Assembly: GCA_036897445.1 (NCBI GenBank)
Contig: JAYMTL010000072.1
Span: forward strand, 1 to 64,000
Length of the DNA stretch: 64,000 nucleotides
Reading direction: 5' to 3'
DNA from: Pelargonium tetragonum
Lineage: Eukaryota; Streptophyta; Magnoliopsida; Geraniales; Geraniaceae
Made by a program: the position numbers and the translations under genes. Positions 49,044-62,648 of the stretch are shown here, one piece after another (within the stretch, counting starts at the first letter, position 1; each line of letters begins with the position of its first letter). A model generated the notes under the pieces. That model was given only the letters and a program-made list of their open reading frames with translations. It did no database searches and was not told the DNA's origin.

Positions 49044-50897
49044 GCTAAATACTTTTTAATAAGAACTCCTGTTTGTTCCCCCTTATGCTTATTTAAATTT
49101 TTAGGATAAGTCTAGCCCGTATATTCTAGGAGAGTAAAGGAAGTCCTATTGTATGCTGGAATTAACCGGGAATGATTCATTTGATTTACAACCCTTTTTA
49201 TAACCTAGTGAGCAACAAAAGGCTATTAACGCTACTACAACCTCCGTATAAATTTCTTTTTAAATAAGATTTAGATATCTAGAAATTAGAAAGCATTAAA
49301 AGATACAGATTTGTGAAACGTGAAAGGTATATATACTAGTATAGTAATAGGAAAGTTCGAGGGCTGTTTTGACAAACGGCATCATTATCTACCCTCCTTT
49401 TTCGAAAGGGGCTTTGACTCTTTCACTCTTACTGAATTTAGGGATTTTACTCCGCGGTTATGCACGGCTTTTGCCATTTAATTTAGTAATTACTAAAAGA
49501 GTTCTTCTGCACTTGACCTAGATTCTAGAGAAATCACTTGCTTTATGTAAGATTGAGTCTGGGGTAAATAAGAAATAAGCTTAAGGGGAGGGGCTCGCTT
49601 GGAGTAATAGCTATGTGCTTGACTTTTGTAATAGTAACAAAATAGAACACGAAATCCATTTTATGGTTATAGGCTAAAATTCTTTCCCTCGGAAAAAGGA
49701 ATAGCCGAGCTTGTAGTTAGGATAACGAATATGAGATTATAAAGCGCTTGCTAGTAAGAAATGTTTGTTAGAAGTATAAGTCTATGACAATTTTTTTAGT
49801 CTTTAAAAGGGGAGTCACTCAGTTAGTAATCCTCCTGTTTTGAGTTCTAGTTCCGAGGACTTTAAAGTCAGGTATCCCTATTATTCCCAAGGCATATATT
49901 ACTTTTTCTGTCCTTACTTTTCTTTTTAGTAACACTATAAATCAAGGGAATATTCGGTAATTAAACTTTTTTAGGTCTAGGTGTTGTGTACAGAACTAAG
50001 TAGAGGAGTAGATCAACTTTTTTGCTAATGAAGGTTAACAATTGAATTGTGCTAGGATTCACAAATTATATAGTTTTTTATTGAAGGATCTTAGGCTCTC
50101 TCTCTGAGTAGATATACCTAAAAGGCGCCACCCATGGGCTGTAAAGTATTGAACTCTGGTTTTGATACTTTGCTATCTATAATCTATAAAGAAACCCTGA
50201 AGTAAGTTTTAGAGTAAGACTTTACACCAAACTGAGCTTTCTCTTTTATAAACTGACGTACTTCAGTAAACATAGAAGCGCGGCCGTCTTTTTAAATAAT
50301 TTGTTCAAAAAGTCTTCTTAAATCCCATTTAATCGACTATCATTGTACCAAAAAAAGAAATAGGAACTCCCTTTTTTCTAGGAAAGAGCTTAATATTAAA
50401 GTCAAACTCCTAAGTTCTTAGTTAGCTCAGTAAAAAAAAGTCTAAAGTCGAGGAAACTCTATTTTTTATGCTTGGGGTTCAAATGCACTTGGGAGCTGTA
50501 AATGCCAAGTTATCGAAAAGTTTCCTTATAGAAAAAGCCTAGTATGTATACACCCAAAAAGAATACGAGTAGCAAACATGACATGGGTGAGCGCATTCCC
50601 TAAAAAGGTTTGAGTTAAGCCAAGAAAGTTCTTTTGGATATAAAATAAAGTGGATATAAAGAAACTACTACTTATATAAAATATTATAAGCAAAGGCAAC
50701 TTACTACAGATATATGAAAGTCTCACTTATTCACGAGAGGGTACAATCCAGTTATTATAAGCAGGACTCTCTATTTTATCCCCAACTCTTTTAATAGCGA
50801 ACAGAAGTCAAGGGGCTTTTTGACTAGCACTGACTAACGAAGCCTATCCTACTTAATAGTATTTTCCAAGAATAAAAGGTTCCTCTTTTTTTTATAC

Positions 50898-50919
50898 TTA
50901 TTGTTATTGTTGTTATTGG
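50898..50919 (+). repeat. Imperfect TTG/TTA trinucleotide run
   Basis: TTATTGTTATTGTTGTTATT is simple sequence with a three-base period. Confidence 0.75.
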
Positions 50920-51079
50920 AAAAGAGTTACGATTATGAGTCACTCGTGATTTAGGTTCAATTTAGGCTGTTACTTGTCCTTTGTTTAGCTATTCAGAGAA
51001 TTTAGAGCCTCGAAACTAGGGTTGGGCACTGTGAGATAGAGTATGCTAATAGGGCAAGTATGCTTTTCCTTGTAGTTTC

Positions 51080-51090
51080 TTTTTTTTTTT
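51080..51090 (+). repeat. T11 homopolymer
   Basis: There are eleven T residues in a row. Confidence 0.8.
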
Positions 51091-51423
51091 ATTAAATTCG
51101 TTAGTTTTCAATTCCTTACAATTGTCCCTTGTTCTCCAGCCTTTCTTTTTGGAAAAATACCGTAGGTGTGTGTATTTAGAATGGGAAAGGATAGCTTGAC
51201 TTTTATGTCAAAAAAGATACCCTACTAGAATATACTTACTTTATTATATTACCAATTCCAGGGATTTCAAAAGAAATTTTTATTTCGCCAGCTTTTGTAG
51301 AATCACCACTTAGATAAAGAATTCTGAATCGAACTTGACTCTTATATGCTCTCGGAACTAGAATAGTGAGTAAAACAGAGTCTTGGCAGCCTCTGCTAAT
51401 TTACTACATCCGACAACTTCAGC

Positions 51424-51445
51424 AATTTGTTAAAACAAATTTTTT
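51424..51445 (+). terminator. Terminator-like AT hairpin with T-run
   Basis: AATTTGT (51424-51430) pairs with ACAAATT (51435-51441) around TAAA, and a run of T follows to 51445. The shape matches a simple intrinsic terminator, but the stem has little GC and no gene lies upstream, so a terminating role is not supported beyond shape. Confidence 0.2.
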
Positions 51446-52158
51446 ATGGGTACAGTCATGGGTTCAAGTGCTTTAAAGTGGAGCTCCTGATGTTAAGCGG
51501 CTCTTCCTAGCTAGAAAACAAAGAATTTTCTCAAAATTACAAATTGTGGGCTTAATGCTTTATTAAGGGTACCTTTTTAGACTTTTTCAAATTAATAGGA
51601 GTGTTTCGTTGTGAGGAAGATGCCTAAAAATATAGCACCCCTGAGCTGCTTAGAGCAATTTTAGCAGGTGAAAGGAGCAATTAGAAGCGAGAATAAGTCA
51701 AGCTTTATAATTAAGATTAATAGGGATAAAAGACTCTTCGCGGTAGATAAAAGTTTTATGCCCCGGTATTCCATATATAAATCAGAACTTGGATAGGAAT
51801 AGGTTAAAAAGTTTAAGGCAACTAACCACAGAGTACGCTGGATACAAAAGAATCTGTAACCAAAATCTTGAAAACTTAAAGTATCAGATAAAACTAAAGC
51901 TTATTTAGTGGAACTACTTTAATTCACAGAGTTAAAAGCAACATTTACTTATAGAATTTATACGCGTTATATATTGAACCCCTTATATTTGACAACAGAA
52001 TTCTTGCTCCTAAAGGATCCTAGTATATGTAGTAGAAAGAGGAGGTTACTCCAAAAGATAATATGAAAAAGCTCTCTTGCTGTTCTGGTTATTTTCTAAT
52101 TTATTACAATACTTTAAAAGGTTCGAGACTTTAGTTAAACCTTCTTTAGAAATTCAGG

Positions 52159-52170
52159 AAAGCCGCGCAA
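52159..52170 (+). repeat. GC-rich 12-mer AAAGCCGCGCAA, copy 2
   Basis: Exact copy; see 49032. Confidence 0.55.
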
Positions 52171-53474
52171 CCAGACAATACCAAATTCTTATAATTAAAC
52201 TTAGTTTACTCCCATTTTGAGGTAAGCTTGCTTAACAAATACAATTTATAACATATTATAACAATGAAACTATGGAATATTTCCTCGACTTACTTCTATA
52301 ACTATTTCCTTCCTTACAAAGTACAGTAGCTATAACACCGGGAATCCTCAACTTAAAAGCGATTTAGAACCGGGTTTCTAGGCGCGCAGTAGTTTATACA
52401 GAAACGAACTACGAAGCTTTTTTAGATTTATTAAAAAGTTTTCGAGGGTTCTATTTCGAGTAAAAGAGGTAAAGCTTTTTAAAAGTTCTAGTGAAATCCA
52501 GGAGCTTAAGTCCATAATCAAGCTAACTTGCTTTTAGTTTTGCAAAGCTGTAATCTTTAAGGGTACCGTAACTCTTATTTTTAGGGTCAATCCGAAACTA
52601 TATGAAAGCCTCCAATCTTAAATTATACGAAATTTAGAATATGAAAGTCTAGCTGAAAGGGGATCTTAAAAAGCTACCGTTCTCGCTCGATAAAATCAGG
52701 TTCTTGTAGGACCTACTATATTATAGTAGCAAAGGACAGGTAGACTATGGGTATATATATATTTTTTTAATTCGCGGACTAATTTAATTACACCTGCTCT
52801 TCTAAAAGGGTACACTTTACTATAATTATAAAAACCTTAGCTTTTTCTAAACAAGCTATTACCAGTTTTGCAAGGGAAGTTCTTGTTTTAGATTAGATAT
52901 TGCACAGGGTTTCCAAGAAGGGGCCCTTTCCTAAGAAATAGGTATTCTGCCTGTTATTTTATAACGCTATGAGATCCCCCGGACTTTTCCACTTCAGGAA
53001 TATGCAACCCGCCTCCTTTTTGTAAATTAAACCCAGGGAATGCCCTTCCCGGCTAGCGTCTAGCTCTAGGTTTTTCTCTCCGTAATGTATTGGTTTTAGT
53101 CTTTGGCATCTGTAAAAAAGGAATCCTCAGCAGGACTATAGGAATATACTTTCTAGAAATTCTCAGTGTAGCAGATTTTACTGTAGATCTAAAACACTTT
53201 ATGAATAGATAATACTTAACTGCAGTTTTAGTAAACCCCCTACGGGTATCCTTTTCGAGTTTGTGCTTTAGTAGTTTGTCAGCTATACTTTTGGAATATC
53301 CGTACTAGATTATGAGTAATTGCAGCCCTTTAGGACCCAGCCTCCGTGCGCTTTCTCCTACCTGGACTTAAGCGGAGACTCCTATTGTCTTTTTTTTGTA
53401 GGACTCCGAAATGCTATTCTAAACGACTTTGAAACTAAATATTACACAACTGCCTTGTGAAAGCTTACAAGGGA

Positions 53475-53481
53475 CCCCCCC
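53475..53481 (+). repeat. C7 homopolymer
   Basis: Seven C residues follow GGGA, just after a CCTTGT/ACAAGG stem at about 53453-53472. Confidence 0.75.
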
Positions 53482-55696
53482 TTATCTTTCGTAAACCCTA
53501 AGCCTTGATTTCAGTATTAAACCGGGCCTTAATTCTTAAACTTGTACTTAGAAAGTTTACTGAGCAGCTTTTGCGGATAAAACTAAAGTAAAAGATAGAA
53601 TTTTAAACGGGCACTTCCGGACTAGGGACTTCTCCTTTATGAATAGGGAGAGCTTCGTCAGGAGAAATACAACAACTCAATTTGAATAAACACAAGTTGA
53701 TTGGGCAAAAGATGCAACAAAAGATTAATATGAATATCAGAAGAAGGGGGCTTCCTGTCTGAATCTAGCATAAAAAGAGGGAGCCCTGCAAAATCTTTCA
53801 ATCCCTAAGTTCTTTACTCCCCGACAATACCTATAGAATTACGTACCTTCTATTGTAACTAAGAATACCTTGTATTGACCTCGTCATCTATCAACATATA
53901 AATCCATATCTGCCTAGCACTTTTTATATAAAACAAGTATGATAGTTAGCAAGTGAATTGCTTACAACTAAAAGGACAGGGTAACGCTTTCGGGACGAGA
54001 TCCTGGGAATCTTTTACCAGCTAACAGCCGGATAGAGTGAAACTCGTAAGACAATAAAATACAGAATAGCCATAATAATCCGAATACAAATAAAGAGAGT
54101 GTAGATTAAGCAATGATGATTTTCAAGGTTTAGAAACCAAATTATCCATAAATGTAACAAGGGGCTTCCTTACTAAGAATAGAGTTTTCAATTCTTCGCG
54201 TTAAACCAAACCCGGAGCTCTGTATTAAATCCAAAAAAGCCCTCCTAAAAATTGTGCACCGACTAGACGCAAGTTCTGGCAGTTGTAAGAAACCCTGTTA
54301 AAAGATCTAAGCTATAACTTCCTTCTTTTAAAATCACAAGGACTAGACTTTGTATTTTAGTCTTAAAGTATTGAACGAAGTCCTCCTATGAGAAGTTTTT
54401 TGTTTGTTATTTTTACATCCTAGCTCAGTAATGAGAAAAAATCCTTGTGTAACAACATAACCTTGCTATCGCCTAAAGTAGGGATAAGGTTACTAAGAGC
54501 CTCTTTTTTGTTATTTGATAAAGTTTTCCCCCCTTTTCTCGCCAGAGTTCTAAAAAATTCCGGGAAGAAGAAATAGAGTTCTATATGTATATGTACCAAC
54601 CACAGTACACTTTAATTACTTACCCTTAATTTGACAAAAAACAACCTAGAAATTCGCGCCTTAAAACAGTATCCTTTGCTTTCACAAGAATACTAGAAAT
54701 AGAATATTGATTAGATATGCTTTTTGCTCACATACACCTGCCCTGGTATAAGGGTTGCTGTTAGGACAGTTGTCAGGGTCATCCCCAGGTGCTACTAAGT
54801 CTTTAGGAGCCCTACTGGGTCTATTTTCATGTAAAGGAATTAATTTAATTGAAAAAACAACTATCCAGAATTGGCTTCTTTTACAACTGAGAGATTAAAA
54901 TGAAAAACTTTATAATAAAGCGAGAAAAGCTCTTTCAAAAAGCTTCTTGTAGATAATAGTTATATTAGGTATAATTATAAGGGGATTCCCCTTTAAAAGC
55001 CGAGAAAGATTTTTATTTGGGCAACAAATCGGAGCATAAAAGGCCCTTAAAGCTACTAAATACTTTGGCGCCCCTTTTGGGTTACAAGCCCTAATTAAAT
55101 CTAATTATAGAAAGCCCTAAACCTTTTTAGAGTAGGAGCTACTATTTGCTTGAATACGACAACTATATAGAATTTAGAGCTTATCTAGTGAGTGGATATC
55201 TAAGTTTCTGTACATTTAGCAAAAGTTCAGCATATTAAGGCTTTAGGGCCTTTAAGTAGGAACTAAGGATTCCTTACTTTATCGTGTACAAACAAAAAAC
55301 TAAAGAAGAAATTAGAGATCTATTAAGTGTTCGGGACTCATACTTAGTGTATTGATAAGCTAAGCGACTTTAGGAGAGTAGCTAACTATGAGCAGCCTTG
55401 GTAAAGACAATTAACTGTGAATAAGCGGAGTGAAATATCAGGGGTTCTAAAAAGACTCTAAAAAGTCAGTTAAGCGCGTATAAACAGGAATACCTGTTAC
55501 GCATATTTGAAGAGATGCCGCATTAAAGTGCTTAAAAAAACTTCGGTTGAATTTACACCCCTTAGATTTTTATTATTATTCCTGACGTTTAACCGAGCTA
55601 GCAAGGCAATCTGGTTATTCTTTTAGAGGTCCGATGCCCTAGGTCCTATAGTTATACAAAAAATGAAAGGGTACCCGAATACTGAATACTGATCCT

Positions 55697-55706
55697 GGGG
55701 GGGGGG
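55697..55706 (+). repeat. G10 homopolymer
   Basis: There are ten G residues in a row, very unlikely in DNA of about 35% G+C. It is preceded by GATCCT. An assembly or sequencing artefact is possible. Confidence 0.85.
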
Positions 55707-55854
55707 TAGCTATACATTTTAAACTAAACCCTTGTAGTGAGTCCTGTTCGTAGCCCTAAGTACCTAAAAATTAGTAAAAGGACTCAATAAACTACTATCT
55801 GTTTACTGGTGGCGGTTGCTCTATACCTTTACAGTAATTTAAGAAAACCCTTTG

Positions 55855-55920
55855 CTTCTTCTATAATTATATGAAAATTTTATTATAATATTTTAAGTAT
55901 TAAATTAAAGTTAAAGAAAA
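55855..55920. other. AT-rich island
   Basis: One full 60-base line here has only five G or C bases, the lowest I noticed in the window. It contains TATTATAATATTTTAAG and similar words. It could act as an easily melted region; nothing else supports an origin or promoter. Confidence 0.5.
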
Positions 55921-56509
55921 ACAGCGCTCTCAAATTAGTAGAGAATCCTTGGTCCGCACACAGCTTTCTATTATAAGGTTCCCTTTCACTCCTAATTAAT
56001 GTTTGTACAGACTCGTCTAAGAAAAGGCATGTACCCTCACTAGGGCCCTTAAATTACAAAACTTCTAAGCGCTTTCTTTGGGCCTCTTTTCGAGAACTTC
56101 ACTTAAAATGTAGACTTTCCAAACAAATAAGATACACCACGAAAAGAACTTCATAGAGATTTTCTGTTCAAAAAGTTTTTTGTTCCTGAGATTTTAGAGG
56201 TGTCTTAAGTCCATTGTTTAAAATGTTTTTCTTCCATTAGGCGCAGACCCCTTTTCTTTTGTTTGAGAAAGCTCAAATTCAAAGTCAAGTATCTAGATCC
56301 TAAAAAAGATGCTAAATAAAATTAGAATTTAGAAGCTGAAGCTTTCGCAGGAGCTCAGAAAGAAAGAGAAGAAATAAATATTTATTTGCGCGCAATTCCG
56401 TTGAGTTTTGTATAACTAGTAGGAGCAGAGATTCCTTTGGAAGCATTATAAATCTAAAGTTTACGTACACGGTTTAGGCCAAGGAGTACCTCTTTTATTT
56501 TATTCGATA

Positions 56510-56532
56510 CAAATTTCTAAAAAAGAAATTTG
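56510..56532. repeat. Perfect 9-bp hairpin, A5 loop
   Basis: CAAATTTCT (56510-56518) pairs with AGAAATTTG (56524-56532) around AAAAA. It is AT-rich. Confidence 0.6.
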
Positions 56533-57329
56533 CAGTCTGACCTTTAACTAAAGTAGAGTTAGAGTATTCGGGTCTTTCATTCTATTATACAGGAAAAACC
56601 ACTCTAAAAGAGTATAACAATTAAAAGAACTAAAAGGTATGTAAAGCGATTTAAGTAAGGCCTGCTACTGGAATTCCTAAAGAACATTTCCAATAAATAA
56701 GATTGGGATATACTTTTTTTGCTCTTGTAAGTCAATGTGCAAAGGTCTATGGAAGGGTTTTTATAAGGTTTCCGGTTTACTTACTTTCTTTCTTAAGATT
56801 GAGCTTTCTGTATTTGAAGTCTTCCTCTATACAAAATATTATAACATGTTAACTGACCGAGAAGGCTCTAGAAATTTCTAGTTATTGCAATGAAAGCTAC
56901 TTTTAGACTGGTGTACATATAAAGTAACAGGGTTTTTTTAAAAACGAGAATATTATAATTATAGCGCCGTAAGGTTAACGGGGTAGAATCTTTTACTTCA
57001 AGGTCCCTTTGTTGTGCACGAGATAATAAGTATAAGGGCTCTCATTTTTTTTAGACTAGGTTAGCCAGTAATTCCAATAACGGTTCCTTTTGCTCGCGGG
57101 TTGTTACTACTGGCTTAGGTTTGTAGAAACCCCAGTAATAACTACAAGGGCTAAAATATCTTACTAAAAAGTACAAAGAGTCTCTTAAAGTATAAATATC
57201 GCTTATCAAGCAACGAGAAAAGTCCTCAGTTTTATAACTTGTATGTAAGAGGATAATTATAATAGTCCCTAGCAACTTGTTGTATGAAAGCAAAGTTAGG
57301 ATCCCGTTCTAATTCTTTTTAGTTCTACA

Positions 57330-58700
57330 TTACATGAAAAGTGTATTTACCAGAAACAAATGACTTTACTTTCCCTACTGCCTGCTCCACAATAACTTGT
57401 ACAAACTGTAAACTAACACAACGAAATCCCATATTACTTTTCAGTACCCCCCCAGACTTTTTATAGCTACAACTCTCTAAGTCTTCTGTAGCCCCGTTTT
57501 CTTAGTCTTGATAGTTCTTACTCTTATGCAACTTACCAGCTCTTTCTTATTCAGAATACCCAGAACTTGTTTCTTAATACCTATAATTAATTGGTTCCTT
57601 TTTGGAAACTCTTCTTACCTGAATTCTTAGAACCTCACTCAAGCAGCTGCTATACTCTTTCCTTTTTTATACTTACTTTTAAATATACTTATAACATTCC
57701 TGTCTAAGTTAATCCCTAAATACCTGATGAAGAGAAGGAAGAACTCTCTATTTCCTGTAAAAAGAAAAAAATGTAAAGATTATATATGAGTATAGCCCGT
57801 TGGGACACATAAAAAGGCTCTAACTTAACCCTATAATCGAGGGTCCCTCCACCTGCTTTTTCCATTTGCTCCCTCTTACTAAAAATTCTTTAAACTTGTT
57901 TCTTTCCTTGTTAACTAGAGTACTAAAGCAGGGAACAACAAGGAGAACCAAGAGTAAAACGTTTCGCTTTAATAGGTTGATAGCAGTAGGATATTTCTTA
58001 TTTATATGCCATATTTAAGCTTAGATTTGTAACTAGAAAAAACGAGTAGACTATGGTAACCCTTAACGCTTTTACTTTGTAAACGCCAACCGCAAACCTA
58101 TACTCTAAAATGAAAATATAAGGCTACAGTAACTACAGAATATAAGTAATCCCTGAGTCCTATACTTGTATTATCATTATCTGGAATCAGAAGCCTAGAA
58201 ACAAGGTAACACGGGAACAGCCTCGTACTTTAGAGCTACATACCTGCTTCAACTTAAACTTCGGGAATAGCTTACTTAAAGAAACGGACTTCTTAAGAAA
58301 AATAGGATTTCTTAGCTTAGACTTTTCTTTAGAGAATACCCTGCAATTTTTTAGATCCCTTTAAGCCTTTCCTTGACTAACGAGTATTCTGGAGTGCTTG
58401 GATTCCTTAGGTTTAAGTCAATATTCTTTAGTGGCCGGGTCACTCTTAGCTATTTATTAATAGAATTTCCTGCATTTGTATTAGCTAGAAAATTCCTTGT
58501 AATTCTAGAGTCTTGCTCCTAGTTAACAAGTCTAGCCTATCTAGCTTAATCCGTTTTAGGGGAAAGTCTATTCCTTAAATATTCCGTGTTTTAGATTTAG
58601 AATTTCCTATTACGGATGTTATTACTAGGTTCTTATAACGTGTAGTACTCCTCTTATTTTAACACGGTATTCCTAAAAATAACTAAAACTCAAAACTTAA
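57330..58700 (-). repeat. Pyrimidine-rich polarised tract
   Basis: The plus strand is rich in CTT, TTCTTA and ACTTAC words, the mirror of the purine-rich tracts. Minus-oriented motif copies lie at 57456-57520 (minus reading: CTATCAAGACTAAGAAAAC, then GGGCTACAGAAGACTTAGAG, then AGTTGTAGCTAT). The tract fades at about 58.7 kb. No gene is seen. Confidence 0.45.
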
Positions 58701-60107
58701 TAGACACTTAAAAAGGATACGGAACGCTTTCGAAACCATAGAATGGAGAGATTTTTAAGACTGCAATCAGTAAAAATTCATAGATAAGAAATGCTAGAAT
58801 ATTTTGATTTTCGTTTTGATTGACAATAAGATATATTAAGAGTAGAGAACCAGAAGACATAACATGGTTGGGAGCTTTGTGCTGAAGCATATACTTTTAG
58901 AGAGTGATTCAAGAAAAGAGTTCTAACATAACAAGCAAACAGTAAATCTAGAGTTATCCTGCATAATGAAAAGCATAAAAAGGAATCTTGTCTCTTTAAT
59001 AAATAATAATACATAAAGAGAAACTTCAAGTAGTTAAAATTTTCGTGTTACAAATCTAATTAAAACATATGCTATAAAAAGATAAGGCATAATAACGAAG
59101 GGCTCCCCTTCTTTTGTTTTGCTTTTGAGGCCCAATAAAATTGATTTAGTTGTTACATTCAAATAGGTTGCCCATTTAAAACTTTGCAAGGTATGGTATC
59201 TCAAGATCTTATTTTACGCGTATTCTATTAATTAAATAGAATGAATTTTCAGGAACTTTAAAATCCGTACATATTTGGGATGGGATTCCGTATCTAGGTA
59301 GGAGTCTTGAGAAAAAGAAAATATACATGAGTTTATACTTTACCCCTGAATAAATATTAGATATAATCTATATCACGTAGGTAGCTCTCTCCAGAAAAAT
59401 CTGGTTACTCAACAAGTTGTCCATGAATTCTTATAAGGTAACCCCGTACATTGGTACCTGGGAGCCCTTCAAAAAGCAGGTACTACATTTAGGAAAAGCT
59501 GTTGACACAAATTAGAATTAAAGAGATATACCCACGAGAACTCCTGAAAATACTACACAAATTTAAGATCTGATCCCAAAATTAATAAAGCACAGACCAA
59601 CTCAAAATTCGCTTATTTGAACCTAACTAAACGATAAGGCAAAACGAGACTTCGGGTAGTTTTTAAGTTTTTGCCTCTACCAGTAAAAAGGCGGCTTTTA
59701 AGCAATTAATTACAGTGAAATACCCTTTTTTATTTTACCTGGAAGACTCATTACGCAGAATTTCTCTTAACTTAAAGGGGTTTTGCCTGTGAGGATATTC
59801 TAAATTCGAGCACTCGTTTGGGGCTTAAGTCGCAGAAGAATAGGTTACTACCCTCGGAAGTATAATACAAGAATCCTTATATTGTTTATTTTTTAAAGAT
59901 TTCCTACGTCTTTACTTCTATAATTTTTGGATACTGGGCAATTTTTATATTTGATAAGCAATTATTTTAAACTTAGGAATAGATAGGTTTCTATGCTGTT
60001 AGTAGTTATTATGGTCAATCCGTTTTATTTCTTGTATAATTAGTCCGGGTATACAAGGTCTTTGGTTACTCGTTTAGTGCAGTAATTTTTTTGATAAAGG
60101 CCGCTCG

Positions 60108-60128
60108 CTTAGATTATAAAAATCTAAG
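60108..60128. repeat. Perfect 8-bp hairpin, 5-nt loop
   Basis: CTTAGATT (60108-60115) pairs with AATCTAAG (60121-60128) around ATAAA. Confidence 0.6.
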
Positions 60129-60976
60129 GGAGCTTCTTAATTTGGGCTCTACCCATTTCAACAAGAGTCCTCCTACGTACTAAAGAAGATTCAAGGAGCC
60201 TCGTATATTTACGAATTGTGGAAAAGGTCTTAGATCAACGAGTAGAGTCTTGGTCATACGCGGGTTCAAAACGTAGGCAGGGTTCCTGTTGTGCTTTACT
60301 TAGATATATCATTCCCAAAGTTTTCTTAGTTTTTTCGACTTTATATTCCCAAATTTCTACTACGAATTTTGCAAAGTTTCGCCTGCCTTTAACAAGTTCA
60401 CATCTGTACCTTATTATAGTACTTTTATAAAACTCGGCACTGTCCTAACTATAAAGTAATTATCAAATCTATAAGTAGTAGGATAAGACTAAAAGTGCGG
60501 ATAAGGACTCCACGCCTGAATAAGCGTTAGCTACTGTGGATGCTGGTACCAAGTGCCTTTAATTACTGGAATATCTTAATCTTTTAAGAACACCCGTTAT
60601 TGATAGATTCAGCATAGGATCCGAGGTACTCCGGGAGTTTCGAGATTTACAAGAAGACTTTAGATGTTATAGTATAGCTTGGTTATACCACAACAAGTTT
60701 AGTACGAGGAGAGTTTTACTGTTACAGGAATGGACCTTTTTCTATACTGAGATACACAAGATTTTAATTTACAATCTTGCTATAATTTAACCTGAACCTA
60801 TATCTTTACTACCAGGTGGGAATCTCGTTCTGATAGAGTAAGTCAAAGAAATAAAAATTTGCGCTGTATGCCTATTTAAATGTTTTATAACGCGCTATAA
60901 CTGATCCCTCCTTTTCTCCTTTTTTTTCTCATGCGTTTTCCTTATATACATTTTTAGCTATACTGAGAAATTTCTG

Positions 60977-61007
60977 AAGAGATTCTTGTTGCATGGCTAT
61001 AGTCAAT
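60977..61007 (+). repeat. 31-bp repeat, plus copy; SSU rRNA-like word
   Basis: It matches the reverse complement of 43630-43660 at 30 of 31 bases. It holds TTGCATGGCTATAGTCA, which differs at two of the last 16 positions from the conserved 16S word TGCATGGCTGTCGTCA (helix 34-35 region). The following sequence does not continue the rRNA match in this copy. Confidence 0.55.
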
Positions 61008-62648
61008 TTGCTTTTGAAAACTACCATAACTCTATTTTGATTGAGGAACTAGCCACTCTTTTATTTAAGCACCTACTTTCTAATTTCTAAAAAGAAGGGG
61101 GGTCGGCAGGGGTGCTCCTAGTTTAACTTAAGGGAGGTGCATTCTCAATCCATAGTAGTTATAACAAAGCAAGCTTTTATAAGGGATTCACTTGAGTTTT
61201 GGTTGTCATTTGATATAGGAGTTTGCTTCTATTTAGTTTCTAACTGTAGCCGAGGTTAAGGGTTAATCCTAATTTTGTAGTTTAAGGAGGGACCCTTTAC
61301 TTGTTTTGATAGTTCTTTATATATACCCCAGTATTATACTTTCTGATTAGCCATCCGAAAGCGGTACCTATATAATTATAAAGTAATTAGAAAGGAATGG
61401 AATACATCATTAATTTTAAAAATCTCCTTGGCCTTTTGCGTGCGTGAGCTTTAAACCCTTAGGTGCCTTGACGTATGGATTTTTTTGCATTTTAAAAAAT
61501 TACAACTTTCTATACTAAATGAATTCACTTAAATTTGCCTTTATTCTTTCCAGTAGAATGCCTCCTTTTTTACTCTTGACAAGGGCCTGGAAAAGCCTTT
61601 TATGAGCTGCTTGACTTAGCCTTTAAATGTTGAAATGAAAATCGACTCAAAATGAATATGTATTAGTTGCCTTCGTATTACCCCTTTCTAAAAGACTCCT
61701 GCCACACTACTTGAGTTTTTTTAGGGAGATCTAACCTATTCCTTATATTAGGGTTCAAAAAGAGCTTAGCACTATTTTTTTAGGAAGTAAAAAGAGATTC
61801 TTTAAAATTATAAAAAACCCCATTATTATCTAGTGACCAAATGCGGTATACAAGGATACACAGGACTTCACTAGCATTTTTTAGAAGTAAATTTAACCCG
61901 GGCTCCTTAAACTAGACTATCCTCCGCGGGAGTACTTTATTAAGAAGCAGGGGAAAGCAAACCTCTTAAGAATTTACATATTTCGAGACCTCAAGAACAA
62001 AGTAACTTGTAAGATTTTAGAGTTAAAACGAAATCCATTAGAAAGGTTTTAGTCAGTCGTGCTATTCCTTTTAAGTAAGGCTTTTTTAACAAATTCCAGG
62101 TTTAAAAAACTTAAGAACCACTTATAGCCGCAAGAAGTCTCTTACTTTCATTCAACTTAGCCCAAACAAATATGTTATCCTAGTGATAAGCCTTTCTCTA
62201 ACCTCATACCATAGCAAAGCTGTATAAGGGACTCTTTCTACCGTAAAAAATATGTCAAACATTTACTAAGTAGGCTTGTAATCAGCATTGGTATTGTATC
62301 CTAGAATTTTGTCTTCCTAAACTCTAGTATTAAGAAGCCCTTTATTAGTTAGTAGAACTATAAAAATTTCCGCTAGGATAGAAAAGTCTCTGCTTCAAAT
62401 TCTACAAGCTTTTGTTTATTAAAAATTTAAGCTAAAAACAAGCATCCCTACTAATAAAAGTCAAAAGGCCCGCCAGTGCTTGCTCATAATAAGTAATATA
62501 AATTTATTCTATAATTATAATATAATAAGCCTTACCAAGTAATTTAATACTAAAAGTTGTTAGAGGCAAGAGAAAGAGCATACTATGGTGGGGGTTCAAA
62601 AGAATCACGCATTCATTAAAAAAGATATATATAGCATTCCTTGTAGGT

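Larger units (their letters stand above)
36420..57330. other. Non-coding spacer, no gene seen; richest in hairpins
   Basis: This is the longest stretch without a polarised tract. It includes the longest open frame of the window (38301-38726 minus, 141 codons), which has no motif, is leucine- and serine-rich, and fits chance. Listed separately are hairpins at 37996, 40360, 48684, 51424 and 56510, the nested tRNA-like structure at 44703, the 31-bp repeat copy at 43630, GC 12-mers at 49032 and 52159, tandem duplications and a G10 run. Confidence 0.75.

Noticed and set aside
60690-60720. AGTACGAGGAGAG, close to the sarcin-ricin word AGTACGAGAGGACC of large-subunit rRNA.
   Set aside because: Only the first eight bases match in register, and a match of that length is expected once or twice by chance. 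Flanks do not continue an rRNA match.
60726-60790. Short frame reading EWTFFYTEIHKI, faintly like the cytochrome b PEW segment.
   Set aside because: Only E-W and aromatic residues agree, the frame closes soon after, and no other cytochrome b block is nearby.
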